Of a stretch of 9,719 nucleotides of DNA, positions 1-6,465 are shown piece after piece. The notes below the pieces were generated by a model that ran no database searches, was not told the origin of the DNA, and saw only the letters and a list, made by a program, of their open reading frames with translations. The position numbers were made by a program, and so were the translations under genes. This DNA is from Pirellulales bacterium (GTDB lineage Bacteria; Planctomycetota; Planctomycetia; Pirellulales; JALHPA01), in assembly GCA_022842745.1 (NCBI GenBank), contig JALHPA010000054.1, positions 1-9,719 on the forward strand, read 5' to 3'. The first letter of the stretch is position 1. Every line of letters begins with the position of its first letter.

Positions 1-1120
1 CAGCCAGCCAACCCAGTCCTGCCAGTTTGAAAAAGCGGGCCGCCGCGGCCGCCGCGACCATCGCTGCCAGGCCAATCAACAGCAATGCGCACCCTGCACT
101 CGTCATCGTCCCCTTGAACGTCCCCAGATCCGAAAACTCCTCCCGGTGGAGTTCGACCATCCGCCCCTTTTTCAAACTTCGTTCAAGCGTTTCGGTCAGC
201 TCGACGGAGCGAGCCGCGTCGGGCCAGTCAAGCTGATGGGGTTGACCCTGTAGCGCCTTGCGAAGCTGGTCCAGGATTTGGTTGGCGGCGCCCTGATTGG
301 GATAGCGTTCGACGGTCGGCGGATGACCGGTGGACTTCCATTCGATTTCGTCCGGTCCGTCGGCGAATAGCCGCGCCTGGAGCGTGCCTAGGCCGCCAAT
401 CGCCATGATCGCAGCCGTCCCCGCCGCCCCCGGCAGGACATTCCACCGCGCCACGATCGGACTGTCGCTGGCGGTCATCTGCACGCTGAGATTGCCGTAG
501 GCGGCCAATTGCCCCTCGGGCGTAAAGCCCCCTGCTCCCGTGGCGCCTATGCGGGCAATGTCGGTTCGCAAGCCCGCCAGGAGAAACCGCAACAGGTCGC
601 AATCGTGGGCAAAAGCCGCACTGACCGCGGCCCGCTCGCGCCGATCGAGGCAGCGATCGACGGCCAGTTGTTCGACCGTGCCGATCGTTGGGCCGATTTC
701 CTGGATTAGCTCCCGGAATCGCATCACCGCCGGTCGAAACCGCAACGGCAGAATCGGCAGTACGATTCCCCCCGTGTCGCGGCGGATCATGTCCAGCTCG
801 TACCCGACCAACATCGAATCGCTGACCGGATGCGAGATCAAAAGCGGGATCCCGGCTTGGACCAGGCGGCGGATTTGATCGTTGCGTTGTTGCTCGTCAT
901 CGCCGCGGGCCGCCACCACGGCATCGAACGGTTGCGGGCCATCCGATCCGAGCAGCAGCGTCTCCCATTCCACCCGGGGCGCCGCGGACTGCAATTTGGC
1001 GGCGCGCTGGTCATCCGGGCGCAGATCGCTCACGGCGACCACCTGGCACTCGTCCCCAACCGCGCATGCCGCCGCCAAGGACAAAGTCGAATCGTCGAGT
1101 CCCAACAGGGCCAGTCGCAT
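1..1120 (-). CDS. Gfo/Idh/MocA-like oxidoreductase homologue with C-terminal membrane anchor (3' end beyond window)
   Basis: The reading frame starts at the ATG at 1120 and stays open to base 1, giving 373 visible residues; the stop lies outside the window. The N-terminus (LALLGLDDSTLSLA) resembles a Rossmann strand-loop-helix. Residues 89-112 (AGIPLLISHPVSDS and following) align with the family segment that normally carries the EKP motif. Residues 172-181 (HDCDLLRFLL) match the family HDxDLLRWLL helix. The C-terminal part (TFKGTMTSAGCALLLIGLAA, from 334) leads into a hydrophobic, Ala-rich membrane helix at about 343-362. This layout, with a terminal anchor, is one I know from planctomycete members of the family. 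The glycine motif is degenerate and the EKP lysine position reads SHP, so a normal NAD(P)-dependent dehydrogenase reaction is doubtful. The frame is open upstream of 1120 with no clear Shine-Dalgarno, so the start is chosen by family fit. It lies 106 bases after the zinc-ribbon gene on the same strand and may be co-transcribed. Confidence 0.75.
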   Translation of the reverse strand, partial: MRLALLGLDDSTLSLAAACAVGDECQVVAVSDLRPDDQRAAKLQSAAPRVEWETLLLGSDGPQPFDAVVAARGDDEQQRNDQIRRLVQAGIPLLISHPVSDSMLVGYELDMIRRDTGGIVLPILPLRFRPAVMRFRELIQEIGPTIGTVEQLAVDRCLDRRERAAVSAAFAHDCDLLRFLLAGLRTDIARIGATGAGGFTPEGQLAAYGNLSVQMTASDSPIVARWNVLPGAAGTAAIMAIGGLGTLQARLFADGPDEIEWKSTGHPPTVERYPNQGAANQILDQLRKALQGQPHQLDWPDAARSVELTETLERSLKKGRMVELHREEFSDLGTFKGTMTSAGCALLLIGLAAMVAAAAAARFFKLAGLGWLA

Positions 1121-1226
1121 GGCGGTCGATTCGCCGCTGGCGAATGCGGCTGGCAAGTCGTGCGCGGCAAGCGGGAGAGGTGCGTTCGGCCCGCCGCGGG
1201 GTGCGTTAGTTGAGGTTCTTGGAAGA

Positions 1227-1952
1227 CTACTTGGCCCGACCGGGGGAACGGTCCTCGGGCGTGTACAACAGCCGCCCGCAAACTTTACAGAACACGATCT
1301 TCGAAAGCGCCAGGTCGCTCATCATGTTCGGCGTCAACTGTTGGAAACAGCCGCCGCAGCTTTCCCCTTCGACCGGCGCCATTGCATCCTCATTCTTGGC
1401 GTTGACCACCCGCCGATAGGCGTCGCGAAAGTCGGCGGGGAGGGCTCGCTCCGCCTCTAGCAAGTTGGCCTCGACGCGGCGCACGTCCTGGGTGAGGGAC
1501 TGCTCCTGCATTTGGACGGTCTGCTGAATCTTGGTCAGCTCTTCCTTCGCCTTGGCCACCAGCGATTCGCAATCCCCCACCCCCTTGCGCAGCTCGTCGA
1601 GGCGTTCCATCGCTTCCAGGATCTCATCGGAAAGGACGCTGTTGGCCATCTCCGCCGCGGCGATCTGGTCGGTCAGCGCCTGATACTCCCGATTGGAGCT
1701 GCACGCATTCAGCTTGCCCCGCAGGTCGACGATTTTGGCTTCGCCCGTCTTGAGCTGCAGTTGTTTCTGGTCGAGCGCGATGCGGGACGACTTCACCTCC
1801 GCCTGGGCGGCGAGCAAACGCTCCTCCGCTTGCGCTAGGTTCACGGCGCGAACGCGAATTTGCTTCGGACCGCGGTCCAGGCGGCCGCGCAGATCGGCCA
1901 GTTGCTGGTGCAGTCGATGCAATTCGCGAAGCGCCGCCGCCGTAATCGACAT
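1227..1952 (-). CDS. Coiled-coil C4-type zinc-ribbon protein (COG1579 / zf-RING_7 family)
   Basis: This is a 241-residue soluble protein. Residues 1-170 are strongly helical, charged and heptad-like, consistent with a long coiled coil. The SSNREYQALTDQI stretch near 85-97 is the conserved family signature. A C-terminal zinc ribbon has four cysteines at about 199, 202, 222 and 225 (CGGC ... CKVCGRLLY). Length and order match the family, which is widespread in bacteria; proposed roles involve nucleic-acid or protein binding, and no enzymatic activity is established. Two starts are possible. A TTG at 1958 has the AGGAG only 3 bases away, while the ATG at 1952 has it 9 bases away, so 1952 is preferred. 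It is transcribed away from the DUF2177 gene and lies upstream of the Gfo/Idh/MocA-like gene. The family assignment is firm; the cellular role is not. Confidence 0.88.
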   Translation of the reverse strand: MSITAAALRELHRLHQQLADLRGRLDRGPKQIRVRAVNLAQAEERLLAAQAEVKSSRIALDQKQLQLKTGEAKIVDLRGKLNACSSNREYQALTDQIAAAEMANSVLSDEILEAMERLDELRKGVGDCESLVAKAKEELTKIQQTVQMQEQSLTQDVRRVEANLLEAERALPADFRDAYRRVVNAKNEDAMAPVEGESCGGCFQQLTPNMMSDLALSKIVFCKVCGRLLYTPEDRSPGRAK

Positions 1953-1961
1953 GCACAAATT

Positions 1962-1966
1962 CTCCT
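1962..1966 (-). promoter_or_regulatory. Ribosome binding site of the zinc-ribbon gene
   Basis: AGGAG on the minus strand, 9 bases before the ATG at 1952 and only 3 before the in-frame TTG at 1958. This spacing decides the start in favour of the ATG. Confidence 0.65.
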
Positions 1967-2021
1967 ATCGGTCCAATCAAGCTATCCGATAATGTACCGC
2001 GACGAGGCGTCCGCGGACAGT

Positions 2022-2072
2022 AGGCCGAAGCGCCGTGAGCGCTGTGCCGGGACGCGCGTCCCGGCGCGGCCT
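2022..2072. repeat. Structured GC-rich palindrome in the divergent spacer
   Basis: The core at 2046-2065 is a perfect 20-base palindrome (GCCGGGACGC followed by its reverse complement). With G-U pairs the RNA helix could extend to 2041-2070. Just upstream, AGCGC-cgtga-GCGCT can form a small stem, and AGGCCG (2022-2027) complements CGGCCT (2067-2072), offering an alternative outer pairing. No T-run follows on either strand, so a classical intrinsic terminator is unlikely. It could be a dispersed palindromic repeat of this genome, a protein-binding site or a structured leader; the sequence alone does not decide. Confidence 0.6.
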
Positions 2073-2077
2073 GTTCG

Positions 2078-2099
2078 ATTGTCGGCGGTTGGCGACAAT
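2078..2099. promoter_or_regulatory. Operator-like inverted repeat before the DUF2177 gene
   Basis: Seven-base perfect arms ATTGTCG and CGACAAT are separated by 8 bases (gcggttgg). The symmetry and the position about 100 bases upstream of the DUF2177 start, between two divergent genes, fit a dimeric regulator site. The regulator is unknown and no confident -35/-10 pair could be placed, so this is a suggestion only. Confidence 0.35.
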
Positions 2100-2196
2100 A
2101 CCGATCAAGCGTGAATCTCTTTCCGAAACGCCGCCGCGATTGGCCCGATATATCCGCGGACCGAATTTTCGGCCATCCGAATCGTCTTGGACTCTC

Positions 2197-2607
2197 ATGT
2201 ACCACTTCAAGATATTTGCCGGAACGCTACTGGTGCTAGGCGCATTGGATGCAGTCTGGTTGGGCCTGGTCGCGAAGGATTTTTATAAGTCCGCGCTGCG
2301 GCCGATCGCTCGCATGTCGGGCGATTCCCTGGCGCCGGTTTGGCCGGCCGCGGCCCTCGTCTACGTCGGCATCGCCGCTGGAGTGGTGGCGTTTGTGTTG
2401 CCCGTCGCGGGCCTCGCCAGCCCCTGGCAAGCGGTCGGATGGGGCGCGGCGTTCGGCCTGCTTGTGTTCGGGGTTTACGATCTGACCAATTACGCCACGT
2501 TGCAAGCTTGGACGCTGCGCCTGGTAGCGGTGGACATGGCCTGGGGAGCGGGTTCGTGCGCCGTTGCGTCTCTTGCGGCCCAGCGGCTGGCCATCTGGCT
2601 CCGGTAG
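2197..2607 (+). CDS. DUF2177 family integral membrane protein
   Basis: A 136-residue, very hydrophobic protein with about four membrane segments (roughly residues 4-22, 47-68, 76-98 and 108-130). Family hallmarks are visible: the first helix ends in LDAVWLGLVAKDFYKS, and the third and fourth are linked by YDLTNYATLQAW and VDMAWG. Length matches DUF2177 proteins (about 130-150 residues), which are inner-membrane proteins of unknown function. The frame can be extended back to a GTG at 2035, but those 54 residues are charged, lack family similarity and cross the palindrome and inverted repeat, so the ATG at 2197 is used. There is no strong Shine-Dalgarno before it. A 299-base gap separates it from the next gene on the same strand, so it is probably a separate unit. 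Confidence 0.85.
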   Translation: MYHFKIFAGTLLVLGALDAVWLGLVAKDFYKSALRPIARMSGDSLAPVWPAAALVYVGIAAGVVAFVLPVAGLASPWQAVGWGAAFGLLVFGVYDLTNYATLQAWTLRLVAVDMAWGAGSCAVASLAAQRLAIWLR

Positions 2608-2906
2608 CATCCAGCCGCCGGAGATGGGTCGCGGGCCTTCGTCATCGAGCCAGTAGCTGCGGCGGGCCGTGGTCCCTCTTTCTATTTCTTTTCCGCTCGA
2701 TCGCGCCTGTGTCGTGGCGTGGACCAGCGTGGAGCCAAAAAGCCCGCGTGAATGCACGCCGCCGCTTGGCAGAGCCCATTTGTTCCTCGCTTTGCCGCCA
2801 TTCCCATTGAAACCGTCCGGCGGAAGTTCTAAGCGAATACGCGGCATGAGGTTTGCTTTTCCGAATCAGCGAGAGGCAAAGGGGCTATCAACAAAGGAAT
2901 CCAACC
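2608..2906 (+). other. Intergenic spacer, probable promoter region of the stress gene block
   Basis: No supported gene in about 300 bases. Open frames here lack any recognisable protein. The stop of the DUF2177 gene lies in a possible weak hairpin (GCGGCTGG pairing with CCAGCCGC about 20 bases on) without a T-run. A small GCGTG-aatg-CACGC hairpin lies near 2746-2759. The promoter for the next genes is presumably here, but I could not place a -35/-10 pair with confidence. Confidence 0.4.
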
Positions 2907-3434
2907 ATGAACACCGAACCAAAACGGACCAGGAACGCTGCCAACGATAACGCGGACCGTAATCCCGATCCCATCACCGGCGCACCGGGCGCGCATCCCG
3001 TGGGAGTGGGTCTCGGCGCCGCGGGGGGCGGGGCTGTGGGCGCAGCGGTCGGAGCGGCGGCAGGACCGGTCGGCGTTGCGGTCGGCGCCGTGGTCGGTGC
3101 GGTAGCCGGAGGCCTGGGTGGAAAGGCGGTCGCCGAGCAGATCGACCCCACCGCCGAAGACGCCTACTGGCGTGAAAACTACTCTTCTCGGCCCTACGTC
3201 GATCAAGGGGGCGCCTACGAAACCTATCAACCCGCCTATCGCTATGGGTGGGAGTCGCGAACTCAGCATTCGGGCCGGCGGTTTGACGAAGTCGAGAACG
3301 ATTTGGCCAGCGGCTGGGAGCGGACCAAAGGCAAGACAGCAATGGGCTGGGAAAAGGCCAAACATGCCGTCCGGGATGCCTGGGATCGTCTGGAGCGAAA
3401 AATGCCCGGCGACGCCGATGGCGACGGTCGGTAG
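2907..3434 (+). CDS. Glycine-zipper domain protein, hypothetical stress-associated
   Basis: A 175-residue protein. A hydrophilic, Asn/Asp-rich N-terminus (1-30) is followed by a long Gly/Ala/Val segment at about 31-75 with repeated GxxxG spacing (GAAGGGAVGAAVGA and onwards), typical of a glycine zipper able to form membrane-inserted or packed helices. After it comes a conserved-looking aromatic/charged block (DPTAEDAYWRENYSSRPYV at 80-98, then YRYGWESR at 111-118), and helical tail segments ending in GDADGDGR. I recognise this arrangement from uncharacterised bacterial proteins often found beside stress genes; no biochemical function is established. No cleavable signal peptide is visible. The ATG at 2907 has AAAGGA 8 bases upstream; an 18-residue extension to 2853 is rejected on that basis. 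It is the first of three closely spaced genes with the GlsB-like and YciF-like genes. Confidence 0.8.
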   Translation: MNTEPKRTRNAANDNADRNPDPITGAPGAHPVGVGLGAAGGGAVGAAVGAAAGPVGVAVGAVVGAVAGGLGGKAVAEQIDPTAEDAYWRENYSSRPYVDQGGAYETYQPAYRYGWESRTQHSGRRFDEVENDLASGWERTKGKTAMGWEKAKHAVRDAWDRLERKMPGDADGDGR

Positions 3435-3457
3435 GAGTTGTCGAGCGAGTGATTCAC

Positions 3458-3483
3458 CCGGTCCAGCCGTGTTGGCTGGCCGG
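3458..3483 (+). other. Intercistronic hairpin before the GlsB-like gene
   Basis: CCGG and CCAGCC (one bulged T between them) pair with GGCTGG and CCGG around a five-base loop, a stem of 10 G-C-rich pairs. It sits 12 bases before the Shine-Dalgarno of the next gene and has no T-run, so it is more likely an mRNA stability, processing or translation element than a terminator. Confidence 0.45.
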
Positions 3484-3495
3484 AGACCAATCTAT

Positions 3496-3501
3496 GGGAG
3501 G
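3496..3501 (+). promoter_or_regulatory. Strong ribosome binding site of the GlsB-like gene
   Basis: GGGAGG, 6 bases before the ATG at 3508. It is among the best Shine-Dalgarno sequences in the window. Confidence 0.6.
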
Positions 3502-3507
3502 TAGCGC

Positions 3508-3801
3508 ATGGAAACGATCACGAACATTATCAGTTGGGCTGTATTTGGGTTGATCGTCGGCGCGATCGCTCGCGCCCTCTATCCAGGGCGCCAGCCCATG
3601 AGTTTGCTGATGACCATGGTTCTGGGAGTGATTGGCTCCCTGGTGGGTGGGGCGATTTCCTGGGTGCTGCACGGCGCTCCCGATGGAATGTTGTTCCAAG
3701 GGTCCGGCTGGATCCTTTCGATTTTAGGAGCACTGATCGTAGTAGGGGCCGGATTGTACTTCTCGAATCGTGGGCAGGGCAGAATGACGACCGGCGGTTG
3801 A
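3508..3801 (+). CDS. GlsB/YeaQ/YmgE family stress response membrane protein
   Basis: A 97-residue protein with three hydrophobic helices at about 5-24, 32-52 and 68-86. Family signatures are clear: ISWAVFGLIVGAIARALYPG in the first helix and loop, MTMVLGVIGSLVGGAISWVL in the second, and WILSILGALIVV in the third. Family members (also called transglycosylase-associated proteins) are small inner-membrane proteins induced by general, acid, bile or osmotic stress in other bacteria; the molecular mechanism is not established. Size is slightly above the usual 80-90 residues because of a short polar tail (NRGQGRMTTGG). It lies 73 bases after the glycine-zipper gene and 65 bases before the YciF-like gene, on the same strand and with no terminator between, suggesting one transcript. 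Confidence 0.92.
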   Translation: METITNIISWAVFGLIVGAIARALYPGRQPMSLLMTMVLGVIGSLVGGAISWVLHGAPDGMLFQGSGWILSILGALIVVGAGLYFSNRGQGRMTTGG

Positions 3802-3855
3802 GCTGGGGGGTCCGCCAATGAAGGCGCCTGGCATGAATTAAACACTAACCCTTTT

Positions 3856-3859
3856 GGAG
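3856..3859 (+). promoter_or_regulatory. Ribosome binding site deciding the YciF-like start
   Basis: GGAG lies 7 bases before the ATG at 3867 but only 1 base before the in-frame GTG at 3861, so the ATG is the functional start. Confidence 0.55.
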
Positions 3860-3866
3860 CGTGGAA

Positions 3867-4367
3867 ATGAAACTCAAGAATCTTGAAGACCTGTTCGTCG
3901 ATGAATTGAAAGACATTTACGACGCGGAGAAACAGCTCACCAAGGCCCTCCCCAAGATGGCCAAAGCGGTCGAGTCTGAGGAGTTGCGCGAAGCGTTCGA
4001 GCAGCACCTCGAAGAGACCAAGGGTCAAGTCGAGCGCCTGGAGGAGGTGTTCCGATTACTGGAAAAGCCGGCCCGGGGAAAGAAATGCAAGGCCATGGAA
4101 GGGTTGCTCGAGGAAGGCGCCGATCTCTTGGACGAGGACGCCGAGACCGCCGTCCTGGAAGCAGGCCTGATTTGCGCCGCCCAAAAAGTGGAGCACTACG
4201 AAATCGCTACCTACGGCACGTTGGCCCGGTGGGCCAGCGATCTGGGCCAAGATGAGGCCGCCAAATTGCTCGAGGAAACGTTGACCGAAGAAAAATCGAC
4301 CGACGAGCGACTGACGGAAATTGCCGCCCAGATCAACCGTGAGGCCGAACAGCCCGAAGCCAAGTAA
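3867..4367 (+). CDS. YciE/YciF family ferritin-like protein (DUF892)
   Basis: A 166-residue, all-helical, acidic cytoplasmic protein. The N-terminus LEDLFVDELKDIYDAEKQL (6-24) is the DUF892 signature. Further helices carry the expected ferritin-like carboxylate/histidine pattern: E45/H47/E50 (EQHLEET), E109/H110/E112 (KVEHYEIATYGTL) and E137/E141 in the last helix (LLEETLTEEKSTDERL). The E. coli relative YciF has a ferritin-like four-helix bundle with a dinuclear metal site and is induced in stress; a ferroxidase role is generally assumed for the family. Length matches the family (about 160-170). It closes the three-gene stress block, and a hairpin terminator follows 54 bases after the stop. 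Family assignment is firm; iron binding is inferred from residues only. Confidence 0.93.
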   Translation: MKLKNLEDLFVDELKDIYDAEKQLTKALPKMAKAVESEELREAFEQHLEETKGQVERLEEVFRLLEKPARGKKCKAMEGLLEEGADLLDEDAETAVLEAGLICAAQKVEHYEIATYGTLARWASDLGQDEAAKLLEETLTEEKSTDERLTEIAAQINREAEQPEAK

Positions 4368-4421
4368 GCATCTTGCCCCGGCGGCTTTTGGCCGGCAGCT
4401 ATTTCGCCATAATCACATCGC

Positions 4422-4465
4422 GCGGCCCGCGAAAGGTTTCGACCTCTCGCGGGCCGCTCGTTTCT
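4422..4465 (+). terminator. Hairpin terminator of the stress gene block
   Basis: An 11-base perfect stem (GCGGCCCGCGA at 4422-4432 with TCGCGGGCCGC at 4447-4457) is extended inside by AGGT/ACCT across an A-C mismatch and closed by a TTCG tetraloop. A short T-rich tract (tcgtttctt) follows. Strong stem and stable loop fit an intrinsic terminator 54 bases after the YciF-like stop. Confidence 0.75.
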
Positions 4466-4660
4466 TAACCAATCGACATAACTCCCACTGGAACATGAAG
4501 TTGGCGTTGAAATAAGCACCGCAACTCGCCTACTCCCACGAGATTTCCGCTTATGCCTTAAGCAGCGACTCTTTCTAACAAACCAGTTGTTGCGGTTCTA
4601 TCGAAAATTCGCCAAGCGCCAGGCTTGCCGACGCCGATATCTAGTAGGCGGGTAGGGAAT

Positions 4661-4682
4661 GCGCCGATCGTAACGATGGCGC
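4661..4682 (+). other. Leader hairpin upstream of the BBP7 gene
   Basis: GCGCC-g-ATCG pairs with CGAT-GGCGC around a TAA loop, giving a 9-pair stem with one bulged G, about 85 bases before the start codon. It may shape the 5' untranslated RNA; no known riboswitch class is recognised. Confidence 0.3.
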
Positions 4683-4766
4683 GGCCATAGGCATCCCCCA
4701 GGTCCGCCAGCCGGAGACCCACCGGCGTTCAAAGACCAATTCGTCATCCGTGCAGGGAGGTTTCCG

Positions 4767-6230
4767 ATGTATAGGTCGGGAAGCAGGTCAGGCTTGCTAG
4801 CACTGTTGGCCGGAGGCGGCCTGTTTTTTCCACTGGGCTGGACGATGGCCAACGATGGCCCTACGGCAGGGCCCACCGGTACCGCCCCCGCCGCGGCCGT
4901 GTCCGTACGTCCGCCGGACGACGCCCAAAATCGCGGCCCGTCCTCTCCTCCGCCAGGTTTCACCCGCCCGATCGACCCACCCATCTCGGCGGTGGCGGCC
5001 CAGGTTCCGCCCGTCCAAACGCCGGTCCCACCGGCGCAGACGCCGCGCGTGGCGCCTGCCCCGTCAGTCCGGAAAGCCAATCACTTGCAAGCTCAGGGTG
5101 GATCGTCGCCGGTGGAAGGTGCGATCCCTTCGGCGTCGGGGCCAACCCCCGCCGGCCCCCCGATGCAGAACCCGGCGGTGATGCCTGCCCAGGCACAGAT
5201 GTCGGAGCCGGCCGGTGGCCCGTGCGACCTGGGCGTCTGTAAGATCGACTCGTACTTCTATACCAACGGCTGGTTCTTTGGCGCGGACTACATGTATCTG
5301 CGTCCCACCTTCGAGACCTACACGGCGGCCCTCGAGCGCACCACGGTGGTCGCCCCCAATGGCGATTCGACGATTACCGACACCGCCATTCCGTTTGGCG
5401 CCGATTATGAATCCACGTTCCGGCTGTTTGGCGGCTACCGCTGGGGAACCTGCGGAGAATCGATTACGTTTTCCTGGTGGAGGATCAACTCCGACGGCTT
5501 GTTCGCCTCCAATCCGGTGCCGCAGGACCTGTCGGTGATTTACGCCGGGCCGTTCGACAACAACGCTGATGCCCCCGGCGAGCGGCTATTCTCCAGTTTC
5601 GACATGAATTTGAACGTCTGGGATATTGACTACTCGAAGCGCATCCCCATTTGCACCGCGACCAGTTGCAAGGGGGACTGCTGGTGCCCCGATTGGGACG
5701 TGATGTGGTCGGTGGGGGCTCGCATTGTCGATTTCGAGCGGAGCCAGAACTCCCAGACCATCAATGCCCAAGGGGCCAGCCAAGCCCTGGTCGTCGTCAA
5801 CAGCACCTTCTCGGGCGCCGGTCCCCGGCTGGGCGGAGAAGTCCGCCGCTACCTCGGCGAAACGCATCGCTGGTCGCTCTACGGTAAGGGCTACCAATCG
5901 CTGGTGCTGGGCGAGTACCACAAGGATCGCAGCCGCACCTCGGTCGCCACGCAACCGCAGACCACCTCGGCCGAGGAGCAGGATTTCACCCGCATTGTGC
6001 CGATCTCCGAATTGGAAGTCGGCGTGTCGCGGCAAATCGGCTGCCGGACCCTGTTCACAGCCGGATACCAGTTCCAAGCCTGGTGGCAGATTACCGGGTT
6101 CGAGGCGGTGCAAACCGAAACTTGCGGTTGCTCCGGTGGATCCAGCATCATGTCCTTCGACGGGCTGTTCGTTCGCTTGGAACGGACCTGGGGAGGCTGC
6201 AACAACCGCCGCTGCGACACCTGCCAATAA
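4767..6230 (+). CDS. BBP7 family outer membrane beta-barrel protein
   Basis: A 487-residue exported protein. A basic N-terminus followed by a hydrophobic core (LLALLAGGGLFFPLGW, 10-25) and a likely cleavage after TMA at about 28 make a signal peptide. Residues 30-150 form a Pro/Ala/Thr-rich, probably disordered linker (for example PPVQTPVPPAQTP). From about 161 the sequence changes to alternating aromatic and polar strands: YFYTNGWFFGADYMYLRPTF, FRLFGGYRWGTCGES, WSLYGKGYQSLVLGEYH, LFTAGYQFQAWWQITG, ending LFVRLERTWGGC. This matches the planctomycete BBP7 barrel family, usually annotated as of unknown function in the outer membrane. Cysteines are numerous for an exported barrel (C153, C158, C229, the CTATSCKGDCWC loop, CGC near 452, and CNNRRCDTC at the end), suggesting disulfides. 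Start at 4767 is supported by AGGGAGG 6 bases upstream. It appears to be its own transcription unit, with terminators before and after. Confidence 0.9.
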   Translation: MYRSGSRSGLLALLAGGGLFFPLGWTMANDGPTAGPTGTAPAAAVSVRPPDDAQNRGPSSPPPGFTRPIDPPISAVAAQVPPVQTPVPPAQTPRVAPAPSVRKANHLQAQGGSSPVEGAIPSASGPTPAGPPMQNPAVMPAQAQMSEPAGGPCDLGVCKIDSYFYTNGWFFGADYMYLRPTFETYTAALERTTVVAPNGDSTITDTAIPFGADYESTFRLFGGYRWGTCGESITFSWWRINSDGLFASNPVPQDLSVIYAGPFDNNADAPGERLFSSFDMNLNVWDIDYSKRIPICTATSCKGDCWCPDWDVMWSVGARIVDFERSQNSQTINAQGASQALVVVNSTFSGAGPRLGGEVRRYLGETHRWSLYGKGYQSLVLGEYHKDRSRTSVATQPQTTSAEEQDFTRIVPISELEVGVSRQIGCRTLFTAGYQFQAWWQITGFEAVQTETCGCSGGSSIMSFDGLFVRLERTWGGCNNRRCDTCQ

Positions 6231-6260
6231 CTGCGGGCGATCCAATCTCAAACCATTTCC

Positions 6261-6290
6261 AGGGACCGATCGGCTTTCGATCGGTCCCTT
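6261..6290 (+). terminator. Hairpin terminator of the BBP7 gene
   Basis: A perfect 12-base stem (AGGGACCGATCG at 6261-6272, CGATCGGTCCCT at 6278-6289) with loop GCTTT begins 31 bases after the stop codon. Only a weak T/A-rich tract (ttataatt) follows, so efficiency is uncertain. Confidence 0.7.
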
Positions 6291-6465
6291 ATAATTGCGC
6301 GACGCGGCGGGATTAAAAGCGCTCTCGACCTCGCGTATCCCCTCCTCAGCCGTCGATCCAGCTCGACAAATGGCCGCGGGCTCTCCGCCAACGCATTGAT
6401 TCTTGCCGGAATTTGGCCAATATGGGGGAAACCTTCTTCCCTCCCTCGGCTTGAGCGATCGGCCT

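Larger units (their letters stand above)
4368..4766 (+). other. Intergenic region: terminator, then leader of the BBP7 gene
   Basis: No gene is supported in these 399 bases. The left part contains the terminator at 4422-4465. The right part, 4466-4766, is less GC-rich at first (4466-4615), as expected for a promoter zone, and holds a leader hairpin at 4661-4682 and a strong AGGGAGG ribosome site at 4754-4760. No confident -35/-10 pair could be placed. Confidence 0.45.

Noticed and set aside
2035..2196. Extended DUF2177 start at GTG 2035
   Set aside because: The 54 extra residues are charged, not family-like and run through the palindrome and inverted repeat; the ATG at 2197 starts directly at the first membrane helix.
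2236..2847. Open frame of 203 codons on the minus strand across the DUF2177 gene and the following spacer
   Set aside because: Arg/Gly-rich composition with no recognisable motif, opposite a clear family protein.
3031..3130. Repetitive-looking G/C-rich stretch suggestive of a tandem repeat
   Set aside because: It is the coding sequence for the Gly/Ala/Val glycine-zipper segment; the periodicity follows from the protein.
6290..6295. TATAAT matching a -10 promoter box after the BBP7 terminator
   Set aside because: No acceptable -35 box lies 16-18 bases upstream, and the motif is part of the terminator's trailing A/T tract.
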